Notes: generated by a model not told the origin, from the sequence alone. Numbered from the stretch's first letter, positions 25,907 through 35,554 are shown. The stretch: DNA of 64,000 nt from Trichococcus shcherbakoviae (GCF_963666195.1 NZ_OY762653.1:2778501-2842500); one strand, 5' to 3'. Program-made: numbers and translations.

Positions 25907-28900
25907 TTGCATCTTGAGAGAATAGAAATGTCGGGTTTCAAATCATTCGCCGACAAAACCGTAATCGAATTTGATGAAGGTGTGACAGCGGTAGTAGGGC
26001 CGAACGGAAGCGGCAAGAGCAACCTTTCGGAAGCTGTCCGCTGGGTATTGGGGGAACAATCCGCAAAAAATCTGCGCGGGAAAAAAATGGACGATATCGT
26101 TTTTGCCGGATCGCAGACACGCAAGCCTGTCAACATTGCGGAAGTTACCCTCATCCTGAACAACGAGGACGGATTCCTGCCGCTGGAATTCAGCGAAGTG
26201 AGCATCACCAGGAGATACAACCGCAATGGCGACAGTGATTGTTTCATCAACAAAAAGCCATGCCGATTGAAAGACATAACGGAATTATTGATGGATTCGG
26301 GCATCGGAAAAGACTCTTTTTCCATGATTTCGCAAGGGAAAGTGGAACAGATTTTTCAGAATAAACCCGAGGACAGAAGGATCATCCTTGAAGAGGCAGC
26401 CGGGGTAGCCAGATACAAAAACCGCAAAACGAGCGCCGAACGGAAGCTTTCCCAAACGGAAGAGCATCTGAATCGGATTGAGGACATCCTGCACGAAATC
26501 AACAGTCAACTCGCGCCTCTGGAACTCCAAAGGAAAACGGCTTTGGCATACAAGGAGAAAAAAGCGTCATTAAGCGAGATCGAAATCGCTTTGACCGCTT
26601 CCGAAATTGAACGGCTCAATGTGCAGTGGCAAACGAGCAAACGAGAACTGGCCGATTATGACCGGAAAATCAGCACGGAAGAACGGTCGCTTGCGAGCAC
26701 CCAGACTGCTTTGCGGGAACTGAAACAAAAGTTGGATGGGTGCGACGAACAATTGGAAGCCCTGCAGACCGGCTACGTCACTGTCATCCAGAAATTGGAA
26801 CAGCTGGAAGGGCAAAAGCAGGTTTTCCAGCAAAGGGCGTTGTACTCGTCAAAGAATCAAGAAGAGCAAGCCCAGATCATCGCTGAAAAAGAGGCGCTGA
26901 TAAAGACTGAAAAAGCCAATCTGGCGGCCTTGCGGACTGAGCTTGCAGCGAAAGTGGAAGCGAGGAAGGAACTTTCGGAAAAAAGAGCGAGCCTTTCCGA
27001 AAAAGAAGCGCAACTGACGCAAAACAAGGCAGAGCTTGTCCAGCAACTCCGGAACGATTACATCAACAGGCTGCAGGAACAATCCAGCAACCGGAACACA
27101 ACCGTCCATCTCGAAAAAGAAATGACGCTTGCAACCGAACAGGAGCACCGTTTCCTTTCGAAAGGTGACGAACTCAGGAAGAATCTGCGCCAACTAAAGG
27201 CGAAACAGCAATCTTTGAATGAGGAATACGTCCAGTTTGTTGAAGAGAATGCCAATCTGGAATCGGAACTGCAGGACTGCAAACAAAATAGCTTCCAGCT
27301 TGTTTCCAAACTCCAACAACTGAACGCTGAGCTGGATACCGTAACCCGGAATCTGCAGCAGGCGGAAGCCCGCCGTGAGAGCCAGCAGGAGTTGGACGAC
27401 AGCTATGCCAGTTATTATCAAGGCGTAAAGGAAATGCTGAGGAGAAGAGACAGCGTTCCGGGTATCCGTGGTCCCGTTGCTGAATTGATCCAAGTTCCCG
27501 AAAAATATACATTAGCCATCGAAATCGCTCTGGGAGCCACGATGCAACATATTGTGGTGGCCGATGAACGCACTGCATCCCAATGTATCGGCATTCTGAA
27601 AGCCCAACACTTGGGTCGCGCGACTTTCCTTCCGATGACAGTCATCCAAGGCAAGATTTTGCCAGCGGCTGTGCGGACGACATTGGCAAACAGTCCCGGA
27701 TATATCGGCGTCGCGAATGAGCTGATCGGTCATGAGGAAATGTACAACGCGATCGTCAGCAGTTTGTTGGGGACAACGATTGTAGCGTCAAATATCCAGG
27801 ACGGTTTGCAGATTTCCAAGAAATTGCAGAGCCGTTACCGGATCGTAACCCTGGAAGGGGATGTCATCCATGCCGGCGGATCGATGACGGGTGGCGCGAC
27901 AAGGCGTCAACAAGAAGCATCCTTATTGGCCCGCAAAAACAATCTGAACAAACTGACCGACTATGTGCAACAGTTGTCCATCCAATACAATCAGCTGAAA
28001 CAAGAGCAAGAGAAATGGTCGCTGCAGCAACAAAGTCTGCAGGAGGAACTGGATGATAAACGCCAAAAAGCGACAATCAAACAGTTCGAACTGCAGCAAA
28101 GAGAAACTTCCCTGCAGCAAGTGACAGCTGAAATCGCAACGAAAGAAAAAGAATCGGCAGCACATGAATATGAAAAGCGCATGTTCTATGAAGAGAAAGA
28201 GGACAGACAAACGCGATTGGCCCAAGCCCAACAAAATTTGCTCGTCCTAAACAGCGAAATCGACCAGCTTCAGAAGGATATAGCGGAATCCAGCCTGGAT
28301 GAAGAGGAGCGCTTGAAACTGCTGCAGGACGTCCAGTCGAACCGGCAGCAAGCAGACCAAGAGCTTGCGGTCCTGCAGGAGCAAGAAAAGCAATTGCGGC
28401 GTGACGTGAAACTGTCGACTGAGCGCATCCAAACGGAGCAGGAGGCCATCAGCTCGCTGAAAGGCAAACAAGATCAAGTCGCCAAACTGGCCGATACGGA
28501 GACGCTGACCATCCAAGAAATTACGACGCAGCTGAAGTCCACGACTGCAGAAAAAGCTGGATTCGATGCAGATTTGAGACAGTTGCGGGAGCGGAAAAAG
28601 CAAACCGAACAGAATCGCGCCGTCCAGGAAACCGAACAGAACGAAAAAAATAAAAATCTCCAAAAATTATGGAGTGAGCACGCCAAGCTGGAAACGAATG
28701 CCGGGCGCTATGAAATCGCCATCGACCATCACCTTGCGCATTTGAGCGAGGAGTACGGTCTCAGTTTTGAAGCCGCGAAACAAGAGCATCAGTTGACCCA
28801 AGAACCCGAAGAGGCAGCCCGCCAAGTGAAAAAGCTGAAAAAAGACATTGAAGAGCTGGGTCCGATCAATATGGGTGCAATCGAGGAATATGATCGTATT

Positions 28901-29467
28901 TCCGAAAGGTTCACTTTCCTTTCGGAACAGCAGACGGACTTGCTGTCTGCCCGAGGGAATCTGCTCAATACGATGAACGAAATGGATGATGAAGTCCGCT
29001 TGCGTTTCAAGGAGACTTTCATCCAGATCAAAAAGCAATTCGAAAAAACCTTCCCGAAATTATTCGGCGGCGGCAAAGCGACGTTGGAGCTGACGGATCC
29101 GAATGATCTGTTGGAGACCGGCATTGAAATTGTCGCGCAGCCGCCAGGCAAGAAACTCCAGCAGCTCAGCCTGCTCTCCGGAGGGGAAAAAGCCTTCACT
29201 GCGATTGCGCTCCTGTTCGCCATCATCGAGGTCAAACCGGTGCCGTTCTGCATTTTGGATGAAGTGGAGGCTGCCTTGGATGAAGCGAATGTATCCCGTT
29301 TCGGGAAATACCTGGCAGCATCAACCGAATTGACCCAGTTCATCGTGATCACCCACCGCAAAGGCACGATGGAAGAGGCGGATGCATTGTACGGTGTGAC
29401 CATGCAGGATTCCGGCGTATCCCGCCTGGCATCAGTCAAATTTGAAGATTACGAAGACATAGGTTAA
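25907..29467 (+). CDS. smc: Chromosome segregation protein SMC
   Basis: SMC (1186 residues) forms the ring dimer that, with ScpA/ScpB, compacts and separates chromosomes. The N-terminal head has Walker A GPNGSGKSN (31-39); two long coiled coils flank the hinge (about 510-680, with GPVAELIQVPEKYTLAIE and GGSMTGGATRR); the C-terminal head has LSGGEKAF (near 1090) and Walker B CILDEVEAALDE. TTG 25907 is preferred: GAAAGG abuts the in-frame ATG at 25898, too close for it, while spacing to TTG is right, and the protein then begins MHLERIEMSGFKSF like its homologues. Confidence 0.96.
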   Translation: MHLERIEMSGFKSFADKTVIEFDEGVTAVVGPNGSGKSNLSEAVRWVLGEQSAKNLRGKKMDDIVFAGSQTRKPVNIAEVTLILNNEDGFLPLEFSEVSITRRYNRNGDSDCFINKKPCRLKDITELLMDSGIGKDSFSMISQGKVEQIFQNKPEDRRIILEEAAGVARYKNRKTSAERKLSQTEEHLNRIEDILHEINSQLAPLELQRKTALAYKEKKASLSEIEIALTASEIERLNVQWQTSKRELADYDRKISTEERSLASTQTALRELKQKLDGCDEQLEALQTGYVTVIQKLEQLEGQKQVFQQRALYSSKNQEEQAQIIAEKEALIKTEKANLAALRTELAAKVEARKELSEKRASLSEKEAQLTQNKAELVQQLRNDYINRLQEQSSNRNTTVHLEKEMTLATEQEHRFLSKGDELRKNLRQLKAKQQSLNEEYVQFVEENANLESELQDCKQNSFQLVSKLQQLNAELDTVTRNLQQAEARRESQQELDDSYASYYQGVKEMLRRRDSVPGIRGPVAELIQVPEKYTLAIEIALGATMQHIVVADERTASQCIGILKAQHLGRATFLPMTVIQGKILPAAVRTTLANSPGYIGVANELIGHEEMYNAIVSSLLGTTIVASNIQDGLQISKKLQSRYRIVTLEGDVIHAGGSMTGGATRRQQEASLLARKNNLNKLTDYVQQLSIQYNQLKQEQEKWSLQQQSLQEELDDKRQKATIKQFELQQRETSLQQVTAEIATKEKESAAHEYEKRMFYEEKEDRQTRLAQAQQNLLVLNSEIDQLQKDIAESSLDEEERLKLLQDVQSNRQQADQELAVLQEQEKQLRRDVKLSTERIQTEQEAISSLKGKQDQVAKLADTETLTIQEITTQLKSTTAEKAGFDADLRQLRERKKQTEQNRAVQETEQNEKNKNLQKLWSEHAKLETNAGRYEIAIDHHLAHLSEEYGLSFEAAKQEHQLTQEPEEAARQVKKLKKDIEELGPINMGAIEEYDRISERFTFLSEQQTDLLSARGNLLNTMNEMDDEVRLRFKETFIQIKKQFEKTFPKLFGGGKATLELTDPNDLLETGIEIVAQPPGKKLQQLSLLSGGEKAFTAIALLFAIIEVKPVPFCILDEVEAALDEANVSRFGKYLAASTELTQFIVITHRKGTMEEADALYGVTMQDSGVSRLASVKFEDYEDIG

Positions 29468-29481
29468 GGGGATGAAGATTA

Positions 29482-30294
29482 ATGATTAAATTGATAGCAC
29501 TCGACTTGGATGGCACGTTGCTGAATCCTGATAAAAAAATCAGCGATGCGAATAAACAGGCAATCCACCGCGCCCGGGAAGCCGGCGTGAAGATTGTCCT
29601 TTGTACGGGACGCCCGCTCATGGGAATCAAAGCTTATGTGGATGAACTGGACCTGCTTCAAGCAGAAGATTACTCGATCACCTATAACGGCGGATTGGTC
29701 CAAAAGAATAAAACGTCGGAAATCATTTCCCAAAAGGTGCTGAACTATGGGCAGATCGTGGAACTCTATGATCTGAGCAAAGAACTGAACATCCCGATGA
29801 ACATGTTGGATCTGGAGTCAGTATACGAACCGGAGTATCCGCAAGGCCGGGAGTCCTTGTACAAGAGCCTGCAGAGTTCGAGTTTGCCGTTCGTTGAAAA
29901 AAAGATCGAAGACTTTCAAGCGCAGCATGCGTTCAATAAAGTTGTTTTTTGTATCGCGCCTGCTGTCTTGGATGAAGCGATCGCCAAAATACCGGCGGAC
30001 TTCTACAGCAAATATTCGATGATGAAATCACGTCCACTTCTGTTCGAAGTCATGCATCCCGAAGTCGACAAAGGCAACGGCATCGCGGCTTTATGCAAGC
30101 ATTTGGGCATCACTGCCGATGAGGTCATGGCTTGCGGAGATGAAGAGAACGATTTGGCGATGCTGGATTTTGCGGGCGTAAGCGTCGCGATGGGCAACGC
30201 TCCCGATAAGATCAAGGAACGGGCAAGCTTCGTCACGAAGACAAACGGGGAAGATGGCGTCGCACACGCAATCGAAACGTTCGTCTTCGCGTAA
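29482..30294 (+). CDS. Cof-type HAD hydrolase (sugar or nucleotide phosphatase)
   Basis: A cytosolic HAD-superfamily phosphatase of 270 residues, Cof/YidA type. Motif I DLDGTLL holds the nucleophile Asp near residue 8; motif II is in VLCTGRP, and motif IV is GDEENDLAML. A large C2 cap lies between about 85 and 195. HAD phosphatases of this subgroup act on sugar phosphates or related small molecules; the substrate here is unknown. It lies between smc and ftsY, its usual place in Lactobacillales. Confidence 0.9.
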   Translation: MIKLIALDLDGTLLNPDKKISDANKQAIHRAREAGVKIVLCTGRPLMGIKAYVDELDLLQAEDYSITYNGGLVQKNKTSEIISQKVLNYGQIVELYDLSKELNIPMNMLDLESVYEPEYPQGRESLYKSLQSSSLPFVEKKIEDFQAQHAFNKVVFCIAPAVLDEAIAKIPADFYSKYSMMKSRPLLFEVMHPEVDKGNGIAALCKHLGITADEVMACGDEENDLAMLDFAGVSVAMGNAPDKIKERASFVTKTNGEDGVAHAIETFVFA

Positions 30295-30325
30295 AAAAGA
30301 CTGCCATAAGAAAGGAAGTGTTCAG

Positions 30326-31339
30326 ATGGGATTATTTGATCGAATAAAACGCGCATTTACAGGTGAAGATGTCGTTCAGACACCGGTAACCGAAGAAACT
30401 AAGATCGTCATCGACAAATTCGACAAAGGCATGGAGAAGACGCGCAAAAGCTTTTCGGAGAAGATGAATGAACTTTTCGCCGGCTTCAGAGAGGTGGATG
30501 AAGAGTTTTTTGACGACTTGGAGGAAACGCTGATATCCGCAGACGTCGGGTTTGATATGACATTGGCACTTTCGGATGTGCTGCGTGATGAAGTCAAGAT
30601 GAAGAACGTGCGCACCGGAGAACAGGTGAAGAATGTCATCATCGAAAAAATGGTCGAAATCTATGAAAAAGGCCAGACGGAATTGCCTACCATCAAAAAA
30701 AATGAAAACGGGCCGACCGTCATCCTGTTTGTGGGCGTAAACGGCGTAGGGAAAACGACGACCATCGGTAAGTATGCTTATCAGTTGAAGAACCAAGGGA
30801 ACAGCGTCTTGTTGGCGGCCGGAGATACTTTCCGGGCCGGCGCTATCGAACAGCTGGAGGTTTGGGGACAGCGTGTCGGTGTGCCGGTCGTGACGAGCGA
30901 TGCTAAAAGCGATCCCGCTTCCGTCGTTTATGATGCGTTGAAGCAAGCCAAAGAAGAAAACTACGATTATCTGCTGATCGATACAGCAGGACGATTGCAG
31001 AACAAAGTGAACCTGATGAAGGAATTGGAGAAGATCAATCGGATCATCGCAAGGGAAATCCCCGGCGGCGCAACCGAAACGTTGTTGGTGCTGGATGCCA
31101 CTACGGGTCAGAACGCTTTGATACAGGCTAAGCAATTCAAGGAGACGACTGATGTCACCGGCTTGATCCTGACGAAGTTGGATGGCACAGCGAAAGGCGG
31201 CGTCATCCTCGCGATCCGCCAGGAAATGGATATACCCGTCAAATTCGTCGGTTTGGGTGAAGGCTTGGATGACCTGCAGGTGTTCGATCCGGAACAGTAC
31301 ATCTACGGACTGGTAAAAGACCTGCTTGAGAAAAAATAA
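30326..31339 (+). CDS. ftsY: Signal recognition particle receptor FtsY
   Basis: FtsY (337 residues) is the membrane-associated GTPase that docks SRP-ribosome complexes at the Sec translocon. It begins MGLFDRIKRAF, a short amphipathic membrane-targeting helix, and lacks a long acidic A domain. The NG domain has GVNGVGKTTT (near 137), DTAGR and TKLDGTAKGG. ATG 30326 with AAAGGAAGTG upstream is chosen over an in-frame codon inside the preceding gene. A strong terminator follows. Confidence 0.96.
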   Translation: MGLFDRIKRAFTGEDVVQTPVTEETKIVIDKFDKGMEKTRKSFSEKMNELFAGFREVDEEFFDDLEETLISADVGFDMTLALSDVLRDEVKMKNVRTGEQVKNVIIEKMVEIYEKGQTELPTIKKNENGPTVILFVGVNGVGKTTTIGKYAYQLKNQGNSVLLAAGDTFRAGAIEQLEVWGQRVGVPVVTSDAKSDPASVVYDALKQAKEENYDYLLIDTAGRLQNKVNLMKELEKINRIIAREIPGGATETLLVLDATTGQNALIQAKQFKETTDVTGLILTKLDGTAKGGVILAIRQEMDIPVKFVGLGEGLDDLQVFDPEQYIYGLVKDLLEKK

Positions 31340-31396
31340 CGAAGCGGTTTGTCCTTCCCGATGAGGCACGCTTCATAAGAAAAACGAAAGCAGCAT

Positions 31397-31446
31397 GGTC
31401 AGGCCGGCAATCCCGATGCGATTGCCGGCCTGACCTTACTTTTTGT
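31397..31446 (+). terminator. Terminator after ftsY
   Basis: A perfect 16-base inverted repeat (31397-31412 and 31420-31435) with a seven-base loop is followed by TTACTTTTTG. Confidence 0.85.
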
Positions 31447-31477
31447 TGCGGCAACACTGCTTCAGTGCAATTTATGG

Positions 31478-31506
31478 TTGACTAAGCTAGGCAAAATCGT
31501 TAATCT
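31478..31506 (+). promoter_or_regulatory. Weak candidate promoter for ylxM-ffh
   Basis: TTGACT (31478-31483) has a 17-base spacing to TAATCT (31501-31506); the -35 is good, the -10 is poor. A promoter is expected here because a strong terminator precedes. Confidence 0.35.
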
Positions 31507-31560
31507 AATGAAGTGTAAAGATTTTTTCTTGACAATCCGTACGAGAAGGAAGGTATTCTG

Positions 31561-31908
31561 ATGGAACTGGAAAAAACCAATAATATGAATACTCTTTATG
31601 AATTCTATAATGTCCTGTTGACCAACAAACAGAAAGGCTATCTTTCTTTGTATTATGGCGATGACTACTCGTTGGGCGAGATTGCTGAAGAATTCGCGAT
31701 CAGCCGGCAGGCAGTGTACGATAATATCAAGCGCACCGAAAAAATTCTGATGGATTACGAACAGAAATTGAAATTGGCGCAAAACTATAGCCTCCGAAAC
31801 AAAAAATTGGACGAATTGGCGAACTATGCCGAAGAAAAATATCCCGCAGACAGAACTTTGCAGAGCTTGATCAACAATCTGGAAGAACTGGATGACAAAG
31901 ACGAATAA
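31561..31908 (+). CDS. ylxM: YlxM family DNA-binding protein (UPF0122)
   Basis: A 115-residue helix-turn-helix protein of the UPF0122 family, normally encoded before ffh and thought to influence SRP gene expression. The N-terminal part [20 protein letters not shown] and [15 protein letters not shown] resembles sigma-70 region 4. The ATG follows AGAAGGAAGG. ffh starts 20 bases after the stop. The biochemical role is not settled. Confidence 0.92.
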   Translation: MELEKTNNMNTLYEFYNVLLTNKQKGYLSLYYGDDYSLGEIAEEFAISRQAVYDNIKRTEKILMDYEQKLKLAQNYSLRNKKLDELANYAEEKYPADRTLQSLINNLEELDDKDE

Positions 31909-31928
31909 ACAGTAAGGAAGTGGCAAAT

Positions 31929-33341
31929 ATGGCATTTGAAGGGTTATCCGAGCGTCTCCAGGGCGCGATGACCAAAATCGGCAAAAAAGGTAAAATTACG
32001 GAAGCCGATCTGAAGGAAATGATGCGTGAAGTACGTCTGGCTTTGCTTGAAGCTGACGTGAATTTTAAAGTCGTGAAAGAATTCGTTAAAAAAGTGAATG
32101 AACGAGCGTTAGGTTCTGATGTGCTCGAGTCGCTTTCGCCAACACAGCAAGTCATCAAAATCGTCAACGAAGAACTGACTGAATTGATGGGCGGGCAGCA
32201 GGAACCGTTCCAATTTTCTGCCAAACCACCGACTGTCGTAATGATGGTCGGCCTGCAGGGTGCCGGTAAGACCACAACTGCCGGAAAGCTTGCCAATTAC
32301 ATGAAGAAAAAAGAAAACAAACGCCCGATGCTGGTTGCCGCCGACGTCTATCGTCCGGCAGCGATCAATCAGTTGCAGACCTTGGGCAAACAATTGGATT
32401 TCCCGGTGTACGCATTGGGTACCGAAGCAAATCCGGTCGATATAGCGAAGCAAGCCGTTGAACAAGCCAAACTAGATGGACGCGATCTGGTCATCATCGA
32501 TACGGCGGGACGACTGCACGTGGATGAAGTGTTGATGACAGAATTGAAGAACATCAAAGCTGCCGTCAATCCTACAGAAATCCTCTTCACGGTGGATGCC
32601 ATGACCGGTCAGGACGCTGTCAATGTTGCGCAATCCTTCAATGAACAGCTCGGCATAACTGGTGTCATCCTTACCAAACTGGACGGGGACACACGCGGCG
32701 GGGCGGCGCTTTCCATCCGTTCCGTAACCGGGAAACCGATCAAATTTACGGGTCAAGGCGAAAAATTGGAAGATTTCGAACCATTCTATCCTGAACGCAT
32801 GGCTTCCAGAATCTTGGGCATGGGCGATCTGATGACGTTGATCGAACGCGCGCAACAGGATTTTGATGAGACAAAAGCGGCAGAAATGGCCGAGAAAATC
32901 CGCGAGAACACCTTCAACTTCAATGATTTCATCGAGCAGATGGATCAAGTCACCAACATGGGGCCACTTGAAGACCTCCTGAAGATGATTCCGGGTATGA
33001 GCAACGTTCCGGGACTGGACAAAATGAAGATCGATCCCAAAGATGTGGCCCATATGAAGGCAATCGTGCTTTCGATGACGCCCGCAGAACGCGAAAATCC
33101 CGAACTCCTGTCCCAGAGCAGACGCAGACGGATCTCGAAAGGTTCCGCAAGATCGTTGGCGGAAGTCAACCGTCTGATCAAGCAGTTCAACGAATCCAGG
33201 GATATGATGAACAAGATGTCCAAAGGCAATTTTGCAGGGATGGAAGGCCTCCTCGGTCAAGGCACGAAAGGCAAAATGGGTAAAATGGCCATGCAACAAA
33301 TGGCCAGACGGATGAACAAAAAGAAGAAAAAGAAAAAATAA
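31929..33341 (+). CDS. ffh: Signal recognition particle protein Ffh
   Basis: Ffh (470 residues) binds 4.5S/scRNA and the signal peptides of nascent membrane proteins. N domain (about 1-90), G domain with GLQGAGKTTT (near 108), DTAGR and TKLDGDTRGG, and a methionine-rich M domain (about 300-450) with SRRRRISKGSA for RNA binding. The tail is polylysine. ATG 31929 is preferred over GTG 31920 because AAGGAAG (31914-31920) runs into the GTG and gives correct spacing to the ATG. Confidence 0.96.
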   Translation: MAFEGLSERLQGAMTKIGKKGKITEADLKEMMREVRLALLEADVNFKVVKEFVKKVNERALGSDVLESLSPTQQVIKIVNEELTELMGGQQEPFQFSAKPPTVVMMVGLQGAGKTTTAGKLANYMKKKENKRPMLVAADVYRPAAINQLQTLGKQLDFPVYALGTEANPVDIAKQAVEQAKLDGRDLVIIDTAGRLHVDEVLMTELKNIKAAVNPTEILFTVDAMTGQDAVNVAQSFNEQLGITGVILTKLDGDTRGGAALSIRSVTGKPIKFTGQGEKLEDFEPFYPERMASRILGMGDLMTLIERAQQDFDETKAAEMAEKIRENTFNFNDFIEQMDQVTNMGPLEDLLKMIPGMSNVPGLDKMKIDPKDVAHMKAIVLSMTPAERENPELLSQSRRRRISKGSARSLAEVNRLIKQFNESRDMMNKMSKGNFAGMEGLLGQGTKGKMGKMAMQQMARRMNKKKKKKK

Positions 33342-33348
33342 TTCCAAG

Positions 33349-33370
33349 TGTAAAGAGAAAACACTTTACA
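33349..33370 (+). promoter_or_regulatory. Inverted-repeat operator candidate at rpsP promoter
   Basis: TGTAAA (33349-33354), ten bases, then TTTACA (33365-33370). The right half is the -35 box. The same 22-bp element, 18/22 identical, is at the rplS promoter (35417-35438). Confidence 0.55.
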
Positions 33371-33393
33371 AGCAAATGGAAAACTGGTAATAT
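33365..33393 (+). promoter_or_regulatory. Promoter for rpsP-khpA
   Basis: TTTACA (33365-33370), 17 bases, TAATAT (33388-33393), about 40 bases before rpsP. Confidence 0.65.
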
Positions 33394-33433
33394 ATAAAAA
33401 TGTGAGATATAGATATATGGAGGTGTTATATAA

Positions 33434-33706
33434 ATGGCAGTTAAAATTCGTTTAAAACGTATGGGTTCTAAAAGAAACCCGTTTTACCGCGTCGTTGTAG
33501 CTGATTCACGTTCTCCACGTGATGGACGTTTCATCGAAAAAGTAGGTACATACAATCCAGTTGTTGAACCGGCTGAAGTTAAATTTGACGAAGAGTTGGT
33601 TTTGAAATGGTTAGCTGAAGGTGCACAACCTTCTGATACAGTTCGTAACTTACTTTCTCAACAAGGTATTATGAAAAAATTCCACGACTCTAAGTTAGCT
33701 AAATAA
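33434..33706 (+). CDS. rpsP: 30S ribosomal protein S16
   Basis: S16 (90 residues) is an early-assembly protein of the small subunit. [19 protein letters not shown] and the following [13 protein letters not shown] are diagnostic. The GGAGGTG ribosome site is strong and codon use is A/T-ended, unlike most neighbours, as expected for a highly expressed gene. khpA follows by 13 bases. Confidence 0.98.
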   Translation: MAVKIRLKRMGSKRNPFYRVVVADSRSPRDGRFIEKVGTYNPVVEPAEVKFDEELVLKWLAEGAQPSDTVRNLLSQQGIMKKFHDSKLAK

Positions 33707-33719
33707 AAGGGTGGTTTAA

Positions 33720-33965
33720 ATGCCTGAAATTTCAGATTTAATCCTGGCAATTGTCAAACCTTTAATCGTCCACGATGATAAGATGTCCATCGAAATCAAA
33801 GAGACAAGTGAGTTCATGGAATATCACTTGCATCTTGATGCCGAGGATGTCGGCCGTGTGATCGGGAAACAGGGACGTGTCGCTAGGGCGATCCGTACAA
33901 TTGTATACAGTGTCAGAACCAAAGGCACAAAACGTGTCCGCCTTGTGATCGAAGGGGCCGAATAA
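33720..33965 (+). CDS. khpA: KH-domain RNA-binding protein KhpA
   Basis: A single-KH-domain protein of 81 residues (YlqC/KhpA family) that binds RNA, usually as a heterodimer with KhpB, and affects cell elongation and division in streptococci. The GxxG loop is in [15 protein letters not shown]. It starts 13 bases after rpsP with AAGGGTGG upstream, its conserved position between rpsP and rimM. Confidence 0.93.
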   Translation: MPEISDLILAIVKPLIVHDDKMSIEIKETSEFMEYHLHLDAEDVGRVIGKQGRVARAIRTIVYSVRTKGTKRVRLVIEGAE

Positions 33966-34041
33966 TCCGCTCCAATTGCGGGTCCGGTCTTTTCCACTCG
34001 GTGGATGCCTAACTTAATAGCGAATAGATAGAAGCGGATGA

Positions 34042-34050
34042 TGATACAAT
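34042..34050 (+). promoter_or_regulatory. Possible extended -10 promoter for rimM-trmD
   Basis: TGATACAAT (34042-34050) fits TGnTATAAT. The 159-base gap shows no terminator, so read-through from rpsP is also possible. Confidence 0.35.
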
Positions 34051-34124
34051 TGTAGCACTTATCCCTTCTATTTTATTATGTACAGAAACGTTGACAGCAC
34101 GATTTATGTAAGGAGAGGTGAAAA

Positions 34125-34640
34125 ATGGAAAAATTTTATGATGTCGGAAAAGTTGTGAATACGCAAGGGCTTAAAGGTGAAGTGCGTGTCATTTCCAGCA
34201 CTGATTTTGCGGATGAACGCTATAAAAAAGGGGCTACGCTCTACTTGTTCCGCGAAAACAGTGAGCCAATCACTCTGAAGGTAGCCAGCCACCGTGTGCA
34301 CAAGAATTTCAATATGCTGACATTCGAGGGGTATAACCGGATCGAAGAGGTCGAACCGTTCAGAGGGGGAATCCTGCGAGTTTCCGAATCGCAGTTGGAG
34401 GATCTTTCGGATCATGAGTTCTATTATCATGAAATCATCGGATTGTCCGTCGTCAGTGATGCCGGCGAAGAATTGGGTATCATCAAAGAAATTTTGCCGC
34501 TTGGGGCGAATGATGTGTGGGTTGTATCCAAACCAGGCCGAAAGGATTTATTGGTTCCGTATATCGCTTCCGTAGTGGAAAAGGTATCTTTGGAAGATAA
34601 ACAGGTCACAATCCACATTCTAGAAGGAATGATGGACTGA
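34125..34640 (+). CDS. rimM: 16S rRNA processing protein RimM
   Basis: RimM (171 residues) helps mature the 3' domain of 16S rRNA and binds S19. The N-terminal domain begins [18 protein letters not shown]; the PRC-barrel domain is in the C-terminal half, around [24 protein letters not shown] precedes the ATG. The stop overlaps the trmD start codon by one base. Confidence 0.96.
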   Translation: MEKFYDVGKVVNTQGLKGEVRVISSTDFADERYKKGATLYLFRENSEPITLKVASHRVHKNFNMLTFEGYNRIEEVEPFRGGILRVSESQLEDLSDHEFYYHEIIGLSVVSDAGEELGIIKEILPLGANDVWVVSKPGRKDLLVPYIASVVEKVSLEDKQVTIHILEGMMD

Positions 34641-35395
34641 TGAAGATAGATGTATTGACGTTGTTTCCGGCGATGTTCGAAGGCCCTTTGTCCGAGTCGA
34701 TCATCGGAAAAGCGATCGAGAGCGGTCGTGTTTCGATCACTTGCACGAACTTCCGCGATTATTCCGAAAATAAACACAATTCCGTCGATGATTATCCTTT
34801 CGGCGGCGGGGCAGGCATGCTGCTGCGCGCGCAGCCGATTGTGGATGCGCTGACGGACATCGAGGTCCAATCTCCCGAAACCAAAAAAAGGATTGTCCTT
34901 TTGGATCCATCCGGAAAAACCTTCAATCAGGAACTGGCGGAAGAGTTTGCCGAGGAAGAGCACATTGTCTTCATCTGCGGCCATTACGAAGGCTTCGATG
35001 AACGCATCAAACAACATGTGACGGATGAAGTTTCAATCGGTGATTACGTCCTGACGGGCGGCGAATTGGGCGCGATGGTCATGATCGATGCGACTGTCCG
35101 GCTGTTGCCGGCAGTATTGGGCAATGAGCAATCGAACAAGACCGATTCATTCTCGACCGGGCTGCTCGAGCATCCCCAATATACGCGACCACGCGATTTT
35201 CGGGGGGATGTCGTCCCTGAAGTGCTTTTCAGCGGCAACCACCAAAAAATCGCTGATTGGCAAGAAAAAGAATCTTTGCGCAAAACCTGGCTGAGACGTC
35301 CGGAAATGTTGGAAAAGATCACTTTGTCGAAAAAGCAGCAAGCCTGGTTGGCGGAGATACTGCTTGAAGAAAAGGCAGATAATGAAGCGCAATAG
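34640..35395 (+). CDS. trmD: tRNA (guanine37-N1)-methyltransferase
   Basis: TrmD (251 residues) makes m1G37 in tRNAs reading CNN codons, preventing +1 frameshifting. It begins [17 protein letters not shown]; the SAM-binding trefoil knot is in [11 protein letters not shown] and [17 protein letters not shown]. Translation is coupled to rimM (TGATG overlap). rplS is downstream but has its own promoter and leader. Confidence 0.97.
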   Translation: MKIDVLTLFPAMFEGPLSESIIGKAIESGRVSITCTNFRDYSENKHNSVDDYPFGGGAGMLLRAQPIVDALTDIEVQSPETKKRIVLLDPSGKTFNQELAEEFAEEEHIVFICGHYEGFDERIKQHVTDEVSIGDYVLTGGELGAMVMIDATVRLLPAVLGNEQSNKTDSFSTGLLEHPQYTRPRDFRGDVVPEVLFSGNHQKIADWQEKESLRKTWLRRPEMLEKITLSKKQQAWLAEILLEEKADNEAQ

Positions 35396-35416
35396 TGCGC
35401 CTTGAAATTCAAACAA

Positions 35417-35438
35417 TGTAAACGAAAAATACTTTACA
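35417..35438 (+). promoter_or_regulatory. Inverted-repeat operator candidate at rplS promoter
   Basis: TGTAAA (35417-35422), ten bases, TTTACA (35433-35438), with the right half as the -35 box; same architecture as at rpsP (33349-33370). Confidence 0.55.
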
Positions 35439-35461
35439 CGTCAAAATTATTGTGGTAGAAT
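35433..35461 (+). promoter_or_regulatory. Promoter for rplS
   Basis: TTTACA (35433-35438), 17 bases, TAGAAT (35456-35461). Transcription would start near 35468, leaving a leader of about 87 bases. Confidence 0.7.
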
Positions 35462-35467
35462 TCTACA

Positions 35468-35554
35468 GGTGAGCAGAGAGACTGCTCCACATAATACGAT
35501 ATTCCGCTGTGCTGAAAGATTGTGTATGAATGTCGGTTGGAAGGAGAAAAAAAC
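35468..35554 (+). ncRNA. Candidate L19 leader RNA
   Basis: The long rplS leader begins with a GAGCAG-AGAGA-CTGCTC hairpin (about 35472-35488) followed by a less structured stretch up to the ribosome site. Firmicutes rplS mRNAs are known to carry an autoregulatory L19 leader; position and length fit, but I could not match the consensus structure in detail. Confidence 0.4.

Noticed and set aside
28789-29439. Open frame of about 216 codons antisense to smc
   Set aside because: It mirrors the conserved C-terminal ATPase head of smc; serine-rich shadow composition and no ribosome site.
34091-34096. Perfect TTGACA before rimM
   Set aside because: A partner -10 box would fall on the rimM ribosome site; none is present.
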